Below are positions 52,456 through 64,000 of a stretch of DNA of 64,000 nucleotides, piece after piece; position 1 is the stretch's first letter; every line of letters starts with the position of its first letter. The translations under genes and the position numbers were made by a program. Location: positions 17,911,060-17,975,059 of the forward strand of contig OX442314.1 of assembly GCA_949358305.1 (NCBI GenBank), given 5' to 3'. A model generated the notes under the pieces. That model was not told the DNA's origin, did no database searches, and worked only from the letters and a program-made list of their open reading frames with translations. The DNA is from Strigamia acuminata. Its lineage: Eukaryota > Arthropoda > Chilopoda > Geophilomorpha > Linotaeniidae.

Positions 52456-54778
52456 CTATAATATTTTTTAAAAAAATTTCTCCAAATCTATAATTAAATA
52501 CGATCGCTTCGCTTCTTTTCCCCGTTTTCGCAACCTCATTACAGTAGTTGTTGCGGGTGTGTTGATCAGCGTTTTCTTACATTTCCTTCCTTTTTTCTGG
52601 ATTTCTTTATGACTGACAGTACTAATTAGACGACATTGTTCTCGCCTCAGATGCCGCGAATCATTTTTCTTTCTCATTCAATTGGCTCCTTCACTTTTTT
52701 CACCATCAAATAACAAAAGTCACTGATATCAAGAAGGGTGATAAAGCTGTCGAGCGATGGTGTGTGGCAGCCCGCGTGACGAATGGACGCTCGCATGAAT
52801 TGACGTCCTGTAAGGGGAACGCACCCACAACTCACCTATGGACTCTTTCATCCTTAAATACCACCATTTACGAATTCAAAAAAAAAATTATGATTCAAAT
52901 CTCAAACTCCACATTCAATATTAAGTCAAAAAATAAATTAAAAAGAGGGGGAAGAAAAAAGTTAAAAAAAAAATAAAAAAAAATTTCATTATAGACAAAT
53001 GTGAATTGCTTTTTGGAAAATGAATTTTTACCTTACATCTTGCCTGAGGTAAAGTCGTGTGCCAAAGTACCCACCCAGATGCGCACGCCTTTAAAATTTC
53101 ATTCTTAATACTCTACTTTTTCCCAGGCATCAAATGGGACATTGGAATTTCGTGTATCATTCAAAAAAAAAAAACTTTTTCCCTGATGCCATTAAAATCT
53201 CAACAATTTTCATTTCATGTTTGTTGTGATCAAAACATCAAAATTAAAAAAAAAAAATTACTTCTCAACAGTCATTCAGCGAATCCGAAGTCTATATATA
53301 ATGGAAGGAAAAAAAATTGAAAATAGAATGGGAAAACTGAAAATTGAACGACTACAGATAGAATCAGTTAATTGGAGTGATGTCAAATGGAAGCCTTGGA
53401 AAATGTTGTTAATGGACATCACCTAAGTAGCTCTAGGCGCTTTTAAACGCCGAATGTCTAAAGACCCGTAACTGGACTCGGCCAAATCGAGGAAAAAGGT
53501 CGTTTCATTAGTCAACCTGTCACCGCATACTCGAATTATGGCAAACCAAGTTCAAGTAAAATTAAGTTGCCTCCCTCTTTAAAAAAAAATTATATTTTTA
53601 TTTTTAAAAAAAAAAAGAAAAAAGAAGAGTAAGGTGATGGGTGGTGAAGGGCAAAATTGGAGAAAACGAGATGGGTGCGGTGCAAAACGAACACCTCATT
53701 TACTCTCGCTACAGATTGGTTCACCTTTGATCCCCGAGATGATTAAGAGCAACTGTGGCAGTGAGAAAATGTGGAATGGACGGTCATTCCAATAAGACAT
53801 CGGTCTAACCCCCACCAAAAAAAAAAATTCACTTCCGGTTTTTGTGGTTTTTCTAATGAAAATATATTCCCGATTTTTTATTATTATATTTTCTTTCATT
53901 TCAAAAGCGTAATAAAGAATTTTATGTTTAGATTAATAAAAACCTCACATTAAATTTATATCCGTATACTATATTAAATTTTATATTTTTTTATCATGTC
54001 ATAATTTTACTTTTATAATAAACGTTTTCTTCACGTCGTAAAACAAAGGACACGGTTGAAAAATCCTTCACATTGAATTATTACAACTAATTAATCCACT
54101 AATAAATCTCCACGCAAATCAATCTGATGGAAGCTGCAACCTTTTCCATATTCAGAACGAAAGCGAACGTTCCCTAATTCCAGATTAACATGTGCTCCAT
54201 AATAAAACTTCTCTAAACAAAAATTTGGTTACGATTTAGGCCTAAGGGGGAAGATTCTATCGGTTATCACGCACCAAATCAAGTTCAGAATGCCATGAAT
54301 AGAAATTAATTTCCATCATTTGTAAATATAAAGTCACAAGCGGAAGTCAGATTGAAATCTATTCTAAGTAAAGGGTCAAAGAGCACTCATAGAAATCACA
54401 AACATCGAGAGATCAGTTTGCCTCCTCCATCATGCATTGAATTTATCCCGGCCGCACACCCAATTCAAATAGTATTCAAACAAAAATTACTCACTCTTGG
54501 TCTTGGTTTAGCGACTTCTTGCTTCTTCCTTTTGCCACCCCACGGTGTCTTATTCCAAATCCATTTCTGCTTTCTAAAAATAAATTTAAATAAAAGCAAA
54601 TTAAACATTATATGGCGTGATAGAATATCAACCGCGAAAACAAAAATTGAAATTAATACAAATACAAAGTTTTAAGATACGTTGTTTTACAATTGTAATT
54701 GTAAATTTCTTTAAAACGAAAAAATACACAAAAAAATAATTATTTTGGACAGTGCAAAAAATAATTGAGTTTTTAAAA

Positions 54779-55021
54779 TACCGTATTTTATCGATTAAGA
54801 GCGGCGGCTCTTATTCAAAACTGCCATTTTTGTCAGCAATTACAATTTCGGTTTTTCGTTTGTTACATTTGTTTAATGTATAAATCGATGTCTGAACGTC
54901 ACGAACGAAGCGTACGTTCATCGTTCGTGAGGTTAAATATGGAAACAATGCCGTACTTTTGCAAAAATACGGTATTCTTGGTGTCTCAGCCGCGGCTACT
55001 CTTAATCGGTAAAATACGGTA
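54779..55021. mobile_element. Non-autonomous TIR element (MITE), probably Tc1/mariner-like
   Basis: A 239-bp element (54781-55019) is bounded by inverted repeats. The outer 21 nt at 54781-54801 match the reverse complement of 54999-55019 at 20 positions (shared start CCGTATTTTA, shared CGATTAAGAG). The similarity continues into a GC-rich inner part with indels. Both ends are flanked by TA (54779-54780 and 55020-55021), the target duplication used by Tc1/mariner transposases. The interior holds a second palindrome: CACGAACGA (54900-54908) pairs perfectly with TCGTTCGTG (54921-54929). No transposase frame is present. Other TA-targeting superfamilies cannot be excluded. Confidence 0.75.
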
Positions 55022-56199
55022 GCTTTAAATTGACGATTTTTGGTTAAAACTACTGCCTTGATTTTGCTTTACACTTAAATTAGATTGATTATAAAAATTA
55101 TGTCCCCAACATAGGACTATAAGTTATTCCATCCGAAACAAAATGCTGAAATAATTGACACGCCAATCCATCAAAATGTTAAAACGAAACAATAGCTGCA
55201 TTTGAAAATAGAAAACCGCAGCAGATTGCTCTACCACGATCCAGGTGTGTGTCGGCTAAATTGTTAACGTAAATTGATTACCTGATTTACCTCGCGTACA
55301 ATTTCATTCATCCCCTTCCTTTTACTACGTTAACAAACAACAAACAATACCTCAACCAGCGTTGTTAATCTCAACTACGATCCTTTTTCTTTTCTTTATT
55401 CTCCATCTTTTCCGTCTTTTCAATCTTTGCGGTTCGAACAGTTTCCCTAGTTTTGTTGTTCATTGTTGAGTGTAACAATCCCCCTTACACCTACCAATGT
55501 AATTACAAATATTCAAATTTGGTCACTAATAGGAAAAAAAAGAATGAAGAAGGTAAACCAACACTCTGAGTGGGAGGTCTTAAAATGTATTCGATGACAT
55601 CAAAGGCGGAGTATTTTTTTTCTACTTCTCTTTTCATTTCCCCCTTTCGATTCTGTGTTGAATACACTGAAGGTTTAAGCATCCTCGAGCAAACTACGCG
55701 TGAGCGGCATTTTATTAATCTCGTTCCACATTTTGACGATAAAACATTCCTTTCAAAAGATGGATCCACCAGTTTTATATCACTTTTCACCCATCCCTTT
55801 CTTACCAGATGTTCACATGGATTCAGTTACCTTATAAGGTTAAAAAAAATAAAGTTGTTTCGAAATAAATAAATTTAAATTGCAAGATATAAAAAAAAAT
55901 AAGTCCCAGAAAAAATTAAAAGATACGGCTACAGGATGAGTTTTTTCCCCGAGGTTCAAATATAATTTTATCCCCACCCGCATTTTTATAACATATTTAT
56001 AGAAATTCCCCCTTTAATTGCAACTCTAAATGTTAAATAAATGCAAACTCGGCCTCCAGCATCATCATTCAACCAAACGTTGACCATTTCTTACAAATTT
56101 ACACACCCCGTTGTCCACTTGATATGGTCAATGAATAAAGATTAGTCGAGAGGACAAGATTTTTCCATTTCATTTCACGTGACGAGTTTGGATAAGAGA
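55022..56199. other. Non-coding AT-rich DNA
   Basis: Nothing is recognisable. Overlapping open frames on both strands (for example 55503-55790 and 55570-55872) are mutual shadows without a domain. Confidence 0.5.
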
Positions 56200-58080
56200 A
56201 AGCACCTTTTTTTTATTACCAAAATTTAAAGGGTCCTCAAAACCTATGATCGATCGTCAGGTGGTGTAAAGATCGCACCCCATGGAGATCAATCACTTCA
56301 ATTCCCACCCCCAACCCCTAATTCAAAAGCCAGAGGGGAGATACCTGCAGCATCGGATGACGAAGCTCGCTTACTTTTCACTGAACCAATCATTTTTCCA
56401 CAATTCCCCTAAACCTTAAACCTGCGCGCAAATTCCCTCCGGACGTCTTCTTCACCTCTCCCTTGCACCGTGTGTCAAGTGCATCGAGACCCGGGACACC
56501 GCGCACGCTGTCTAGACAGGCGGGATTAGATTCAAACGAATCATCATAACCTCAACGTCCAAAACGGACCCATAATTTCAATTTATACATTACATTTAAT
56601 TCGAAAATATTCTCAACAAAGAAAACGAAAAAAAGCTAAACCCTTGACCGGTTACACAGTTTACACTGCACTTTCAATTCCGAGTCTTGAGTTTGACACA
56701 CTGCCCCATTGGTATAGAGAAAAAAAGTCGCATTGGAATTCTAGGACTAGGTCCTTATCTCGTGGGTGTTCTTTTGGTTGAAAAAGGGGGTTGCCTAGTA
56801 GGAGGGTGTCCGCACCCCTTATCCATTCGGAACCAACCAAGTGAAATTGCCCGTAGCCTTTCTGAGCAGGTCTGTAAATGGACGACTGGTATCAGAAAGA
56901 GGACGAGGAGGGTAAAGGGGAGGAGAACAAGGAAGAGGCGAACAGAAGAAGATCCCTTATACCCTAACTTCCTCTCCCCTTTCGGAACAAGGGACCTCGA
57001 AAAAGGGGGAATGTCGACAAAAAATGAAACGTCATCAAAATTGGTCATAGACAAGTCCGCAACGACGACCTCAATCTGAATTTAGGTAAATTTCTCTTTT
57101 TTTACACTCACCCTTAAAAGGGGTCGCAAATGAGAGGTAGGGGTGGTCGAAAGCGTCTCCAGATTTCATGCAAATGAAGTTGAAGGGTCCCAATGTGTTG
57201 GCCACTTGACAAATTGATTGCCAAATAACGGAAATTGCACAAAAGACATTACCGGAGTGACACGGACTCACTTGACATGTCCAAGCGTTAAAAATAGCCA
57301 CATTTTTATGTTTTCATTCATTTATTTTTTTCTGGCGATGGTTTAAGGTACCTACAATACTTCCTGTGTTCCTCGTGCTGTCAGGACAGTGACACAATAA
57401 AATTCCCGTTTTAAATAGCGCACTGGTGACCCAGAAAAGAAGGGGAAAGGAAGAGCGATGGAGAGAAGGACGGGGAGTAAAAAGAAAGAAGGGTTTTCAA
57501 ATGGGTTAGTAAAAAAATAAAGGCCACACACAGTGAGAATGCATAGGTTATTCAATGGGTTATTCTTATTACGGCGGACATGATAAAAATGGGAAGAAAC
57601 GCAAATCAAATCAAAATTTCTCACCGAGCGAAAGTATCGCGCGCGCAAAAAAAAAGTTGCGCCTAGTGTTAAAAATAGGCTTAGTAGAGAGACGAGGGGC
57701 GGGGGGAAAGGGTTGGGGCGAGGGGTTTAGAGACGAGGGGGTTGCCAAACAACAGCCGGGTTACTCATTTGGAATGCAAAACCGGAGAAGAAAAAAGAGA
57801 AATCGTCTGAAATCTGAAGGCATATCCCCCACCCTTTCCTCTCTCTTTTCGTCCGTTTTTCCCCTTGTGTTTGAAAAACCGGATTTTTTTAAAGGTTCTT
57901 TTCTCTGTTGTGTCCCTCAGTGAGGGTAGGAAGGATGCAGAAGGAGGGCCTTTTGGGAAATGGAGAAAAAAAATATATATAAAAGAAAGGGTGTCCGTCT
58001 GTCATGGGATGTGTTGCATACGAGAACCATGTCTGATCAACTCCCCCCGTCAACAAGAAGTTTAAATCACACCCCAACGC
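56200..58080. other. Mixed-composition block without a recognisable gene
   Basis: This block is richer in G and C than its neighbours, with CpG patches near 56430-56520 and 57620-57780. Plus-strand frames at 56687-57079 and 57555-57923 are Arg/Lys-rich from purine-rich DNA and match no family I know. It could be a second regulatory region or carry a non-coding exon. Confidence 0.3.
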
Positions 58081-58280
58081 ACTAAAACCCTCTCCCTGTA
58101 TTAAACCCTTTGCATCCTAACAAAAGTGAAACTCATGGCAAAACTTCAATCCAATTTTCAATGCTTCTCTTCCAAGAAAACAGAAAAGTGCATTGTGTTT
58201 TGCACCAGTAATGAAGAATATTAAAACCCAACGCTCGAGTTACCCACATGCGTAACTTACAGTAACCGCAGTGTTGACAA

Positions 58281-58577
58281 CCTTCCCATAGTGCTTCGAA
58301 AATACATTAAAATTATATTGCGATGCAAAATGCATTGGGTCTCACAAGAATGCATTCTAGAATACTTACATTTTTGCATGCTATTGCTTTGCAAATGATA
58401 ATACATTTTAACAAAATGTATTTATGAAATGCATTATTTAATATACAAATAATACACGTTTATACTTCTATTTCATATGCATATCACTTTGGTGTTTTTA
58501 TTACGAAAAGATTAAATGACAAATTAAATACGCGATTTTACCAAAGGCTTTCGATCGCTTCCAGTCATCTTCAGTGG
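58281..58577 (-). mobile_element. Possible Penelope-like retroelement end with adjoining ATGCATT-rich block
   Basis: The stretch 58541-58577, read on the minus strand as CCACTGAAGATGACTGG...GATCGAAAGCC, resembles from memory the terminal sequence of Penelope-like retroelements, which often carry hammerhead motifs. The cores CTGAAGA and GAAA are present, but stem II does not pair well, so an active ribozyme is unlikely. Left of it, 58300-58460 is dense in ATGCATT and ATACATT words and holds a perfect 10-bp hairpin (AATACATTTT/AAAATGTATT, 58400-58422). No reverse transcriptase or endonuclease frame is present, so at most this is a solo terminus. Confidence 0.3.
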
Positions 58578-58610
58578 TTGCACAAATAATACTATATACT
58601 TAATTCCGTG

Positions 58611-59189
58611 AAATGCTTTATGGGTTAGAAATGATCAAACTGTGTAGTACGCATGAAATAATTGCAATGATAGTACCAGCACGACTACTAGAGCCGTCTG
58701 CAGTTTTGGATGAAATTTGTGCTTATAGCATCTTTGTTTTACACGAATAAATTGATAATTAAATGTTATTGCTGAAGGTTTAAATGCTTTAAAATAGCAA
58801 CCTTGGTCTAATAATAAAAAAAAACCCAAGCCAAAAAGTGATTTATAGCATGTAAATATGGTCCCAGTAAGATTACATTCATTATTATTACAAGTGATAA
58901 AATGAATTGATGATACAGAATTAGGTTAAAATTCACATTTAAAAATGAATTAGTACTTCAGACAGAATGAAAAAACATGGATATTGATAATTATTCTAGT
59001 CTATAAATCAGGTTTAGCAAGAGTTAAGAGCTGCGAATGATGCAAGCAAACCAAAAAAAGATTTTCAAAAACAAGTCCCAACTTCTGAAACTACATGTGC
59101 TGCGTGCATTAAATAATTAGGAGGAAAGAATCCGTCCAAAACTTGTAATTTCAAAGAATATGAAATATTGTAATGGATGTGTTTGATGC
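58611..59189. other. Non-coding AT-rich DNA
   Basis: Nothing is recognisable on either strand. Confidence 0.5.
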
Positions 59190-59260
59190 TAAGGTGTGTA
59201 GATGCTGGCCCCGAGGTAGAGTGGGTGACTGAGGCGTGCCGCCAACGCGCTCCCACTTAC
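59190..59260 (-). repeat. tRNA-derived, SINE-like remnant
   Basis: On the minus strand the segment GTGGGAGCGCGTTGGCGGC (about 59256 down) looks like a degenerate tRNA D-arm/A-box. CTCTACCTCGGGGCCAGC further along resembles the region up to a decayed B-box. AGTGGG (59220-59225) pairs with CCCACT (59252-59257), and GCGT (59234-59237) with ACGC (59245-59248), forming an imperfect stem. It is strikingly GC-rich in AT-rich DNA. No target duplication was found. Confidence 0.3.
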
Positions 59261-61055
59261 ACCATTCTCTGATGGAGACAAATGGGAAGAAAATTATCAT
59301 TAATTAGATACCTTCTTCAAGATTTCGTCTTGGGTATAGAAATAAAAGGTGAAAAAAAATTTATGAAAAGACCATTTAAAAATTCGTTTTGCTCCGCACT
59401 CCCTTCCCATCCCAGCAAGATGTCTCATTGACATTAAATCCTTCGTTTATAAAGAATGGCAATGTCCAAGGCCGCCAAGAAGCCAATGATCTGCAAAACT
59501 GGAGCTCATTCCGTATGAAATTGAGGTTGCAACTTCTTATGACTGCAGGTGCTGGCTTAAAAGCATTACCTATTTTTTTATCCATAAAAAGATGAAAGTT
59601 TACTTAAAATAAAATTTCAAAGGTGGAAAAAATATATATATAGAAAAAAGAAAAAGAAAAAACAGTTTAATTAATGAATGCGCCTCTAGCTGTCTTAAAG
59701 AACCAAACTTCCTCACATAATTTATAACTACAGCAATAAGGGCGAGGCAAGGGAAAACAAAATGGCACTGGATGAATTGCGGGGGTGCCAAGGGGCAGAT
59801 TGAATTTATTTAAAAAAAATTTCTGCATTTTTTTAAATGTTTCTAATGTTTTTACGAGAGTAAAAAATAATTTTAATGTCGATTTCTTCAAAAAACAAAA
59901 GATTATTGCAACAGGTTGCAAAATTGCATTGTTTCCTCAATTATTTCTCAATCTTACCTTGCCAGGTTGTGATTGGTACTTAACCCAGAACATAAAATGA
60001 TTTAATCATGTTGGGACTTAGAAACATAAATTTTTCGCCCGAAGAAAACTAAATACCTTCGTCCAATATTTTCCACATCATCTTTGATAAATGAGCCACA
60101 CCTCAGTACCTCACTTCATTTAATGCTCCAATTTGAGCTCTTGGCACACATTAAGCAAACCTGAATTACATTCGAAAATAGATATAATTTCACATTTCTG
60201 ATGTTTCTCGCTATAAATCCTTTAAAGATTGTGCCGGTAAACACATAAACAACGTTGTCTATTTTCCAAATCTATAAAAATGTCAAACTAGACTTCGCAT
60301 ATTCAAATGCGAACATATATCTTGGCACTTTAAACATTTAAATTTCAACAATTTTTCAACACCTAGAACAATGACACAATTTATGTACACACAAAGACTA
60401 TAAAAAAGAAAGGCATTAAAAAATGCAAAACGTAATAACAGAACATAGCATCAACAGGGTCACATTTTTCACATGTCATGTCTTTGTCCAATGCGGCGTC
60501 TCACATGACAGTCATTGGATTAAAGGCAAATGCCATGAGACATGACAAGTAGTGACGAAGCCCAAAGAATAATAATGCGATTTTTTTTTTATTAAATTTT
60601 TTTTCCTTTCGTCCTAATGCAACGCGACTTCGTCGAATTTTCTACAAAAAGATCAAAGATCAAATTCCTTGAATACTCAAAAAGATGTCACGACAAAAAA
60701 ATAAATTTTTTTTTTTTAAAAATTTTTTTTTTCTCCTCACAACCGACCACTCACTATCAGAAGCAGAATAAAAGCGACAGCAAACAACTTAGTAGTGCCC
60801 TATAATCAACCAAAATATTTTTTGCCCCCCTCTGCGTCCATTGCCTCACATACTTTTTCCCAAATCACATAAGAAAATTACGGGAGATTTTTTTCATACT
60901 ATTATTTTCTTTAACCTTTTTTTTTAAACGAATTTATTGCCAAATCCCCTATATTTTTTAATTTAATTTTTAAAACCAAAAAAAAAAAATTATTTTTTTG
61001 GAATTTTTATACAAACACACCCCAGTTGCATGACAGTGAAAAAGTAGGAAACAAC

Positions 61056-61095
<40 letters not shown>

Positions 61096-64000
61096 GGCAT
61101 TTTTTTTTTGTAAAAAATAAAAAATCTAATAATAACTATCCAAACCAAAAATCAGTGTCAGGTAACAAATATCAAAGAATCGTAAGACAAGTCTATATTT
61201 CTCTCACGCACTTAAAACTTTCCTAACATCGCATCAAGAGCGAGACGAAATTAACGTGTAGTCGCCATTCATCATCTTGACAGCTCCTCATCTTTTCTCT
61301 CCCTTACTTCTTTTCTATTTAACTTTTTTTAGCCTCGGTCTAAACTTTTCAACAAAAAAACAAGAAAGAGAAAAGAAAAAAAGAAAAAAAAATCAAATGG
61401 ATGAGGGAAAAAAGAAAAAAGAAAAAAACACACAACTTGCTGTTTCACACCGAAGCCACGTGAAATGTCAGACAAAAACAAATTGGTGTGTGACCACAGT
61501 TTAAATCTCGTCGACGTGTATATGTTATTGCTTTAGAAATCCGCGCGCATATTCCACCACGCCCTTTTATTGTTTATTCAGTGGGCAACAAAGATTTGGA
61601 AGATGTCTCGAGCAGGATATTAGTAACGAAAAATCAAGAACAGCTGCTCTCAACGTACAATTTAAAAATAAAAAATAAATAAGGAAAAAAAAATTAATTG
61701 AGGAAAAAATTTTACCCTCCTCCCGCAAGGTTAATCACAGGTAGAAAACAAATGGCACGGTTTTTAAGTACACAACTGAAAAATTACAATGAAAGGCCTT
61801 AAGGAGATGAGTTAAACGTTGCGAATGTTCGATGAATGGTTAAAAAAAAACACATATGAGAAGAAAAAGAAAAAACAACAAGGTCATGGGTAGAAAAGGA
61901 GTGGTTTCACAATACACTCCCACACAACACACCTTGCACGTACGAATTATAAACTTGTTTTTCTAAAAAAAAAAAATCTTAAATCAAGAAAAAGACATTT
62001 GTTTGCTCAGTCTTGTAGTGATTCTTGAGCTTAATTGTCCAATTAACTAATAATTTTCCTAAAATGAGTCAATTTCAACAGAAATTATTAAATAAATTAT
62101 TCGGAAATAAAACCAACACATGATCGCGACCATTAAAATAATAATAATGTGTTTAGGTTCATCATAAGTCCACTGTCCATTGCAAGGTCTGTTAAAGGTG
62201 GAAGTCGAAAAGCTATTATCTATTAATCATGGACGAGTTCAGGTTAATGAAACCATGAACTGATGAAACTTTTGACCGCCAGCTCTGCGCATAATGCTTT
62301 GATGGTGACGTGACACGCAACTTTTTTTTATAAAACAAAAATTTCCATACGTAAGAAACAAAACAGACTTTATGCAGACTCCTTAATTACTACTCAAAAA
62401 TGGCAATGCAAGTTTGATTGCCTTCGGCTCGTATTGAAGCTCCTGTTGAAGGTTCCATGTGTTTGGCGGAAATCCTTTTGAAGCTCGAAGATTATGAAAT
62501 TTTGCGAGTAATTTAATTTTTTTATACGCAATTAATTAACAAGAGTCGCTGAGGATGTTGTTTGAGTTTACTTTGTCCGTCTGCTGTAGGCCAAACGACT
62601 TGTCATTTTGCAACTTGACATACACAGCCTTACTTGTTAGTTATGCTCGCGACCGTGCGCTCTGTTTACCTATTTACCTACCTGTAACCCACTTTCCCTT
62701 TCCCCATTCAACTGTTAAGCCCACAGAGAGTAGTGTCGGTTTACACTGCTTCCTGTTGGTCCGAAGAAACAAAATTAACGAATAAAATTGCCCGACATCA
62801 AAACAATTCCGCCGAGCAACGAAATCAATTAATATAGCGATAAATAAAAGCATACTAAATGAGAAAATCCAGGTGAAGCCTAATGTAAATGTATATCGGT
62901 GAATTCAGGGCCAAACAAGAGAAGTTCAAGGTAGGGGTCATGGACTTGTAGTAGGTGAGTGTGCTTGCTTTTAGCGGAGCAATTAGTATGGGTTTAGAAT
63001 GGATTTTTTTCTCTCCCTGTTATTCTCACAGGTGACAGCGGCCAGCCCCCTTCCACTTTTCTTATTAAAAGTAATTTTCGTCCCGGTCTCGCGAAGAAAA
63101 GGAGGAAAATGATTTTAGCAAATTATTTCCCTGTTTCTATCTTTGTACTCCCCCTTTTTTATATAAAAATTTATTTTCCAAACGCAAGCAAAAAAAATTT
63201 TTTAAAATCCTTGAGAAATATTACTATACTATTAAAAATATTTGTCCTAGTTATATTTGCATCGATTTTGAATATTTAATTGATAGTGTGTAATCATCGT
63301 GCATATTAAGATTCCTTTCCCGTGGAAAACACCAATTATTTGTGACCCTGAAGTTCAATTTCCAGGAATTTTTAAAAAAGAAGTAAAAAAATAAAAAAAA
63401 ATAAAATAAAAAGAGCTTACAAATAAAGAGCTAAATAAAATACATGCTCTGGATTTATCTGTCACTATAATGAAAAGTTCAAATTTCCCCTAATTGGTAC
63501 GTGCGGACTTGTATAAAAACGTGTATTTTCTCCGCCAAACTCGAGACATTTCACGTTCACAAATGCACACACCGTGCGTCCCGATGAATAATGTGTGTTT
63601 AATATATAATTTCACCAAGAAAACGTCGGTGGGAATTTCCTGTGCATAATAACAGACCATTGAGGTCTCTTCGGACGAATTTTTTGAAGTCGTTTCTAAA
63701 ACTGAACAGTTTTTTTTTTTATCTGTTAACATTAACTTAAGTACAAAGACAAAACATCACGCATCAGCCTCAATTTCCACAAACAAAAAAAAAAAAAACA
63801 AGGAAAAAAATTCCTTATATTAACCTTGAAACACACCAAATAGATAGCATTTATTTGCAGTTATTTAAAAAAAAAGTGAAAAATGCATATAGCTAATTAA
63901 AGGAAAAAAATAAATACCGTTGCCTCTTTTAGAGAGCACTGAAGGAAATAACAATTTTCTAAACTCCCTCCTCTCCCTCAACTTTTTTTTCCCCGTAGTA
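59261..64000. other. Gene-free AT-rich DNA to the right edge
   Basis: No gene is recognised. The block is dominated by A/T tracts and short low-complexity frames, with the long poly-A run at 61060-61093. Nothing indicates where the neighbouring gene begins. Confidence 0.6.
61060..61093. repeat. 34-bp poly-A tract
   Basis: An uninterrupted run of 34 A, the longest homopolymer in the window. It could be slippage or the tail of a retroposed sequence, but nothing upstream resembles a known SINE, LINE or processed mRNA. Confidence 0.9.

Larger units (their letters stand above)
43641..54778. other. Gene-free AT-rich DNA, part 4
   Basis: No protein or RNA gene is recognised. Open frames (for example 44124-44486 on minus and 45479-45880 on plus) are low-complexity F/K/I/S-rich. 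The block includes trinucleotide and tetranucleotide repeats and an A/T-only hairpin at 44962-44990. It also has a mixed-composition patch at about 50370-50760 with an ACGTGAG/CTCACGT inverted pair (50381-50415). Confidence 0.6.

Noticed and set aside
56687-57079. 130-codon frame with an Arg/Lys-rich middle
   Set aside because: Basic residues come from purine-rich DNA, an overlapping minus-strand frame of 99 codons exists, and no domain is recognisable.
58541-58577. Active hammerhead ribozyme
   Set aside because: The CTGAAGA and GAAA cores are present, but the bases between them do not form a proper stem II and stem III is weak.
59761-59785. AATGGCACTGGA, identical to the first 12 nt of the miR-263/183 family
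   Set aside because: The rest of the mature sequence diverges, and neither flank contains a complementary arm, so no precursor hairpin can form.
39-63262. POU octamers ATGCAAAT (39, 10339, 30503, 57168 and reverse at 40632, 63255), tempting because Pdm acts with Castor in flies
   Set aside because: Six matches are about what base composition predicts for a window this AT-rich.
1-64000. CRISPR arrays, rRNA, snRNA, functional tRNA, prokaryotic operons, viral genes
   Set aside because: None was seen. No regularly spaced repeats, no conserved RNA cores and no clustered intact coding frames.

Overview
The window is eukaryotic, AT-rich and almost entirely non-coding. It looks like a stretch of an invertebrate, probably arthropod, genome. 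The evidence is a spliced gene with long introns, long A/T tracts, scattered microsatellites, and very few, decayed transposon remnants. No bacterial-style gene packing is present. The species cannot be named from the sequence.

One protein-coding segment is convincing: a 1,048-nt coding exon on the minus strand (5305 down to 4258). It encodes 349 residues of a Castor/CASZ1-type zinc-finger transcription factor. The call rests on a short N-terminal motif (G-L-N-S-I-C-E-K-L-K-R) and a second conserved block near the exon end (L-K-D-Y-A-E-S-T-M-K-E-L-L-G-L-Y-G). Both match the N-terminal part of CASZ1 as I remember it. The zinc fingers must lie on later exons beyond the left edge of the window. 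The exon has a clean acceptor (AG at 5374-5373) and donor (GT at 4257-4256). Its ATG is the first in frame after an upstream stop in the 5' UTR.

Layout, left to right: 1-4257, intron after the coding exon, with a GC-richer island at about 1690-2350; 4258-5372, the exon; 5373-8647, probably the preceding intron; 8648 to about 9430, a CpG- and GC-rich segment with a minus-strand donor at 8647, which I infer to be the first non-coding exon and promoter; 9431-64000, more than 50 kb with no recognisable gene, presumably upstream regulatory DNA or a longer 5' intron. That desert holds a TA-flanked inverted-repeat element (54779-55021), a possible Penelope-type retroelement end (about 58541-58577), two tRNA-like remnants (38577-38649 and about 59190-59260), a perfect 19-bp hairpin (39861-39908), two perfect RFX X-boxes (42434 and 43624), and several microsatellites.

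The gene is a developmental regulator (temporal patterning of neuroblasts in flies, cardiac and retinal roles in vertebrates). A large gene-free flank rich in transcription-factor sites fits this. No undescribed multi-gene system is visible. The most interesting leads are the possible second co-repressor-recruiting motif in the Castor exon, the X-box pair, and the two inverted-repeat structures.
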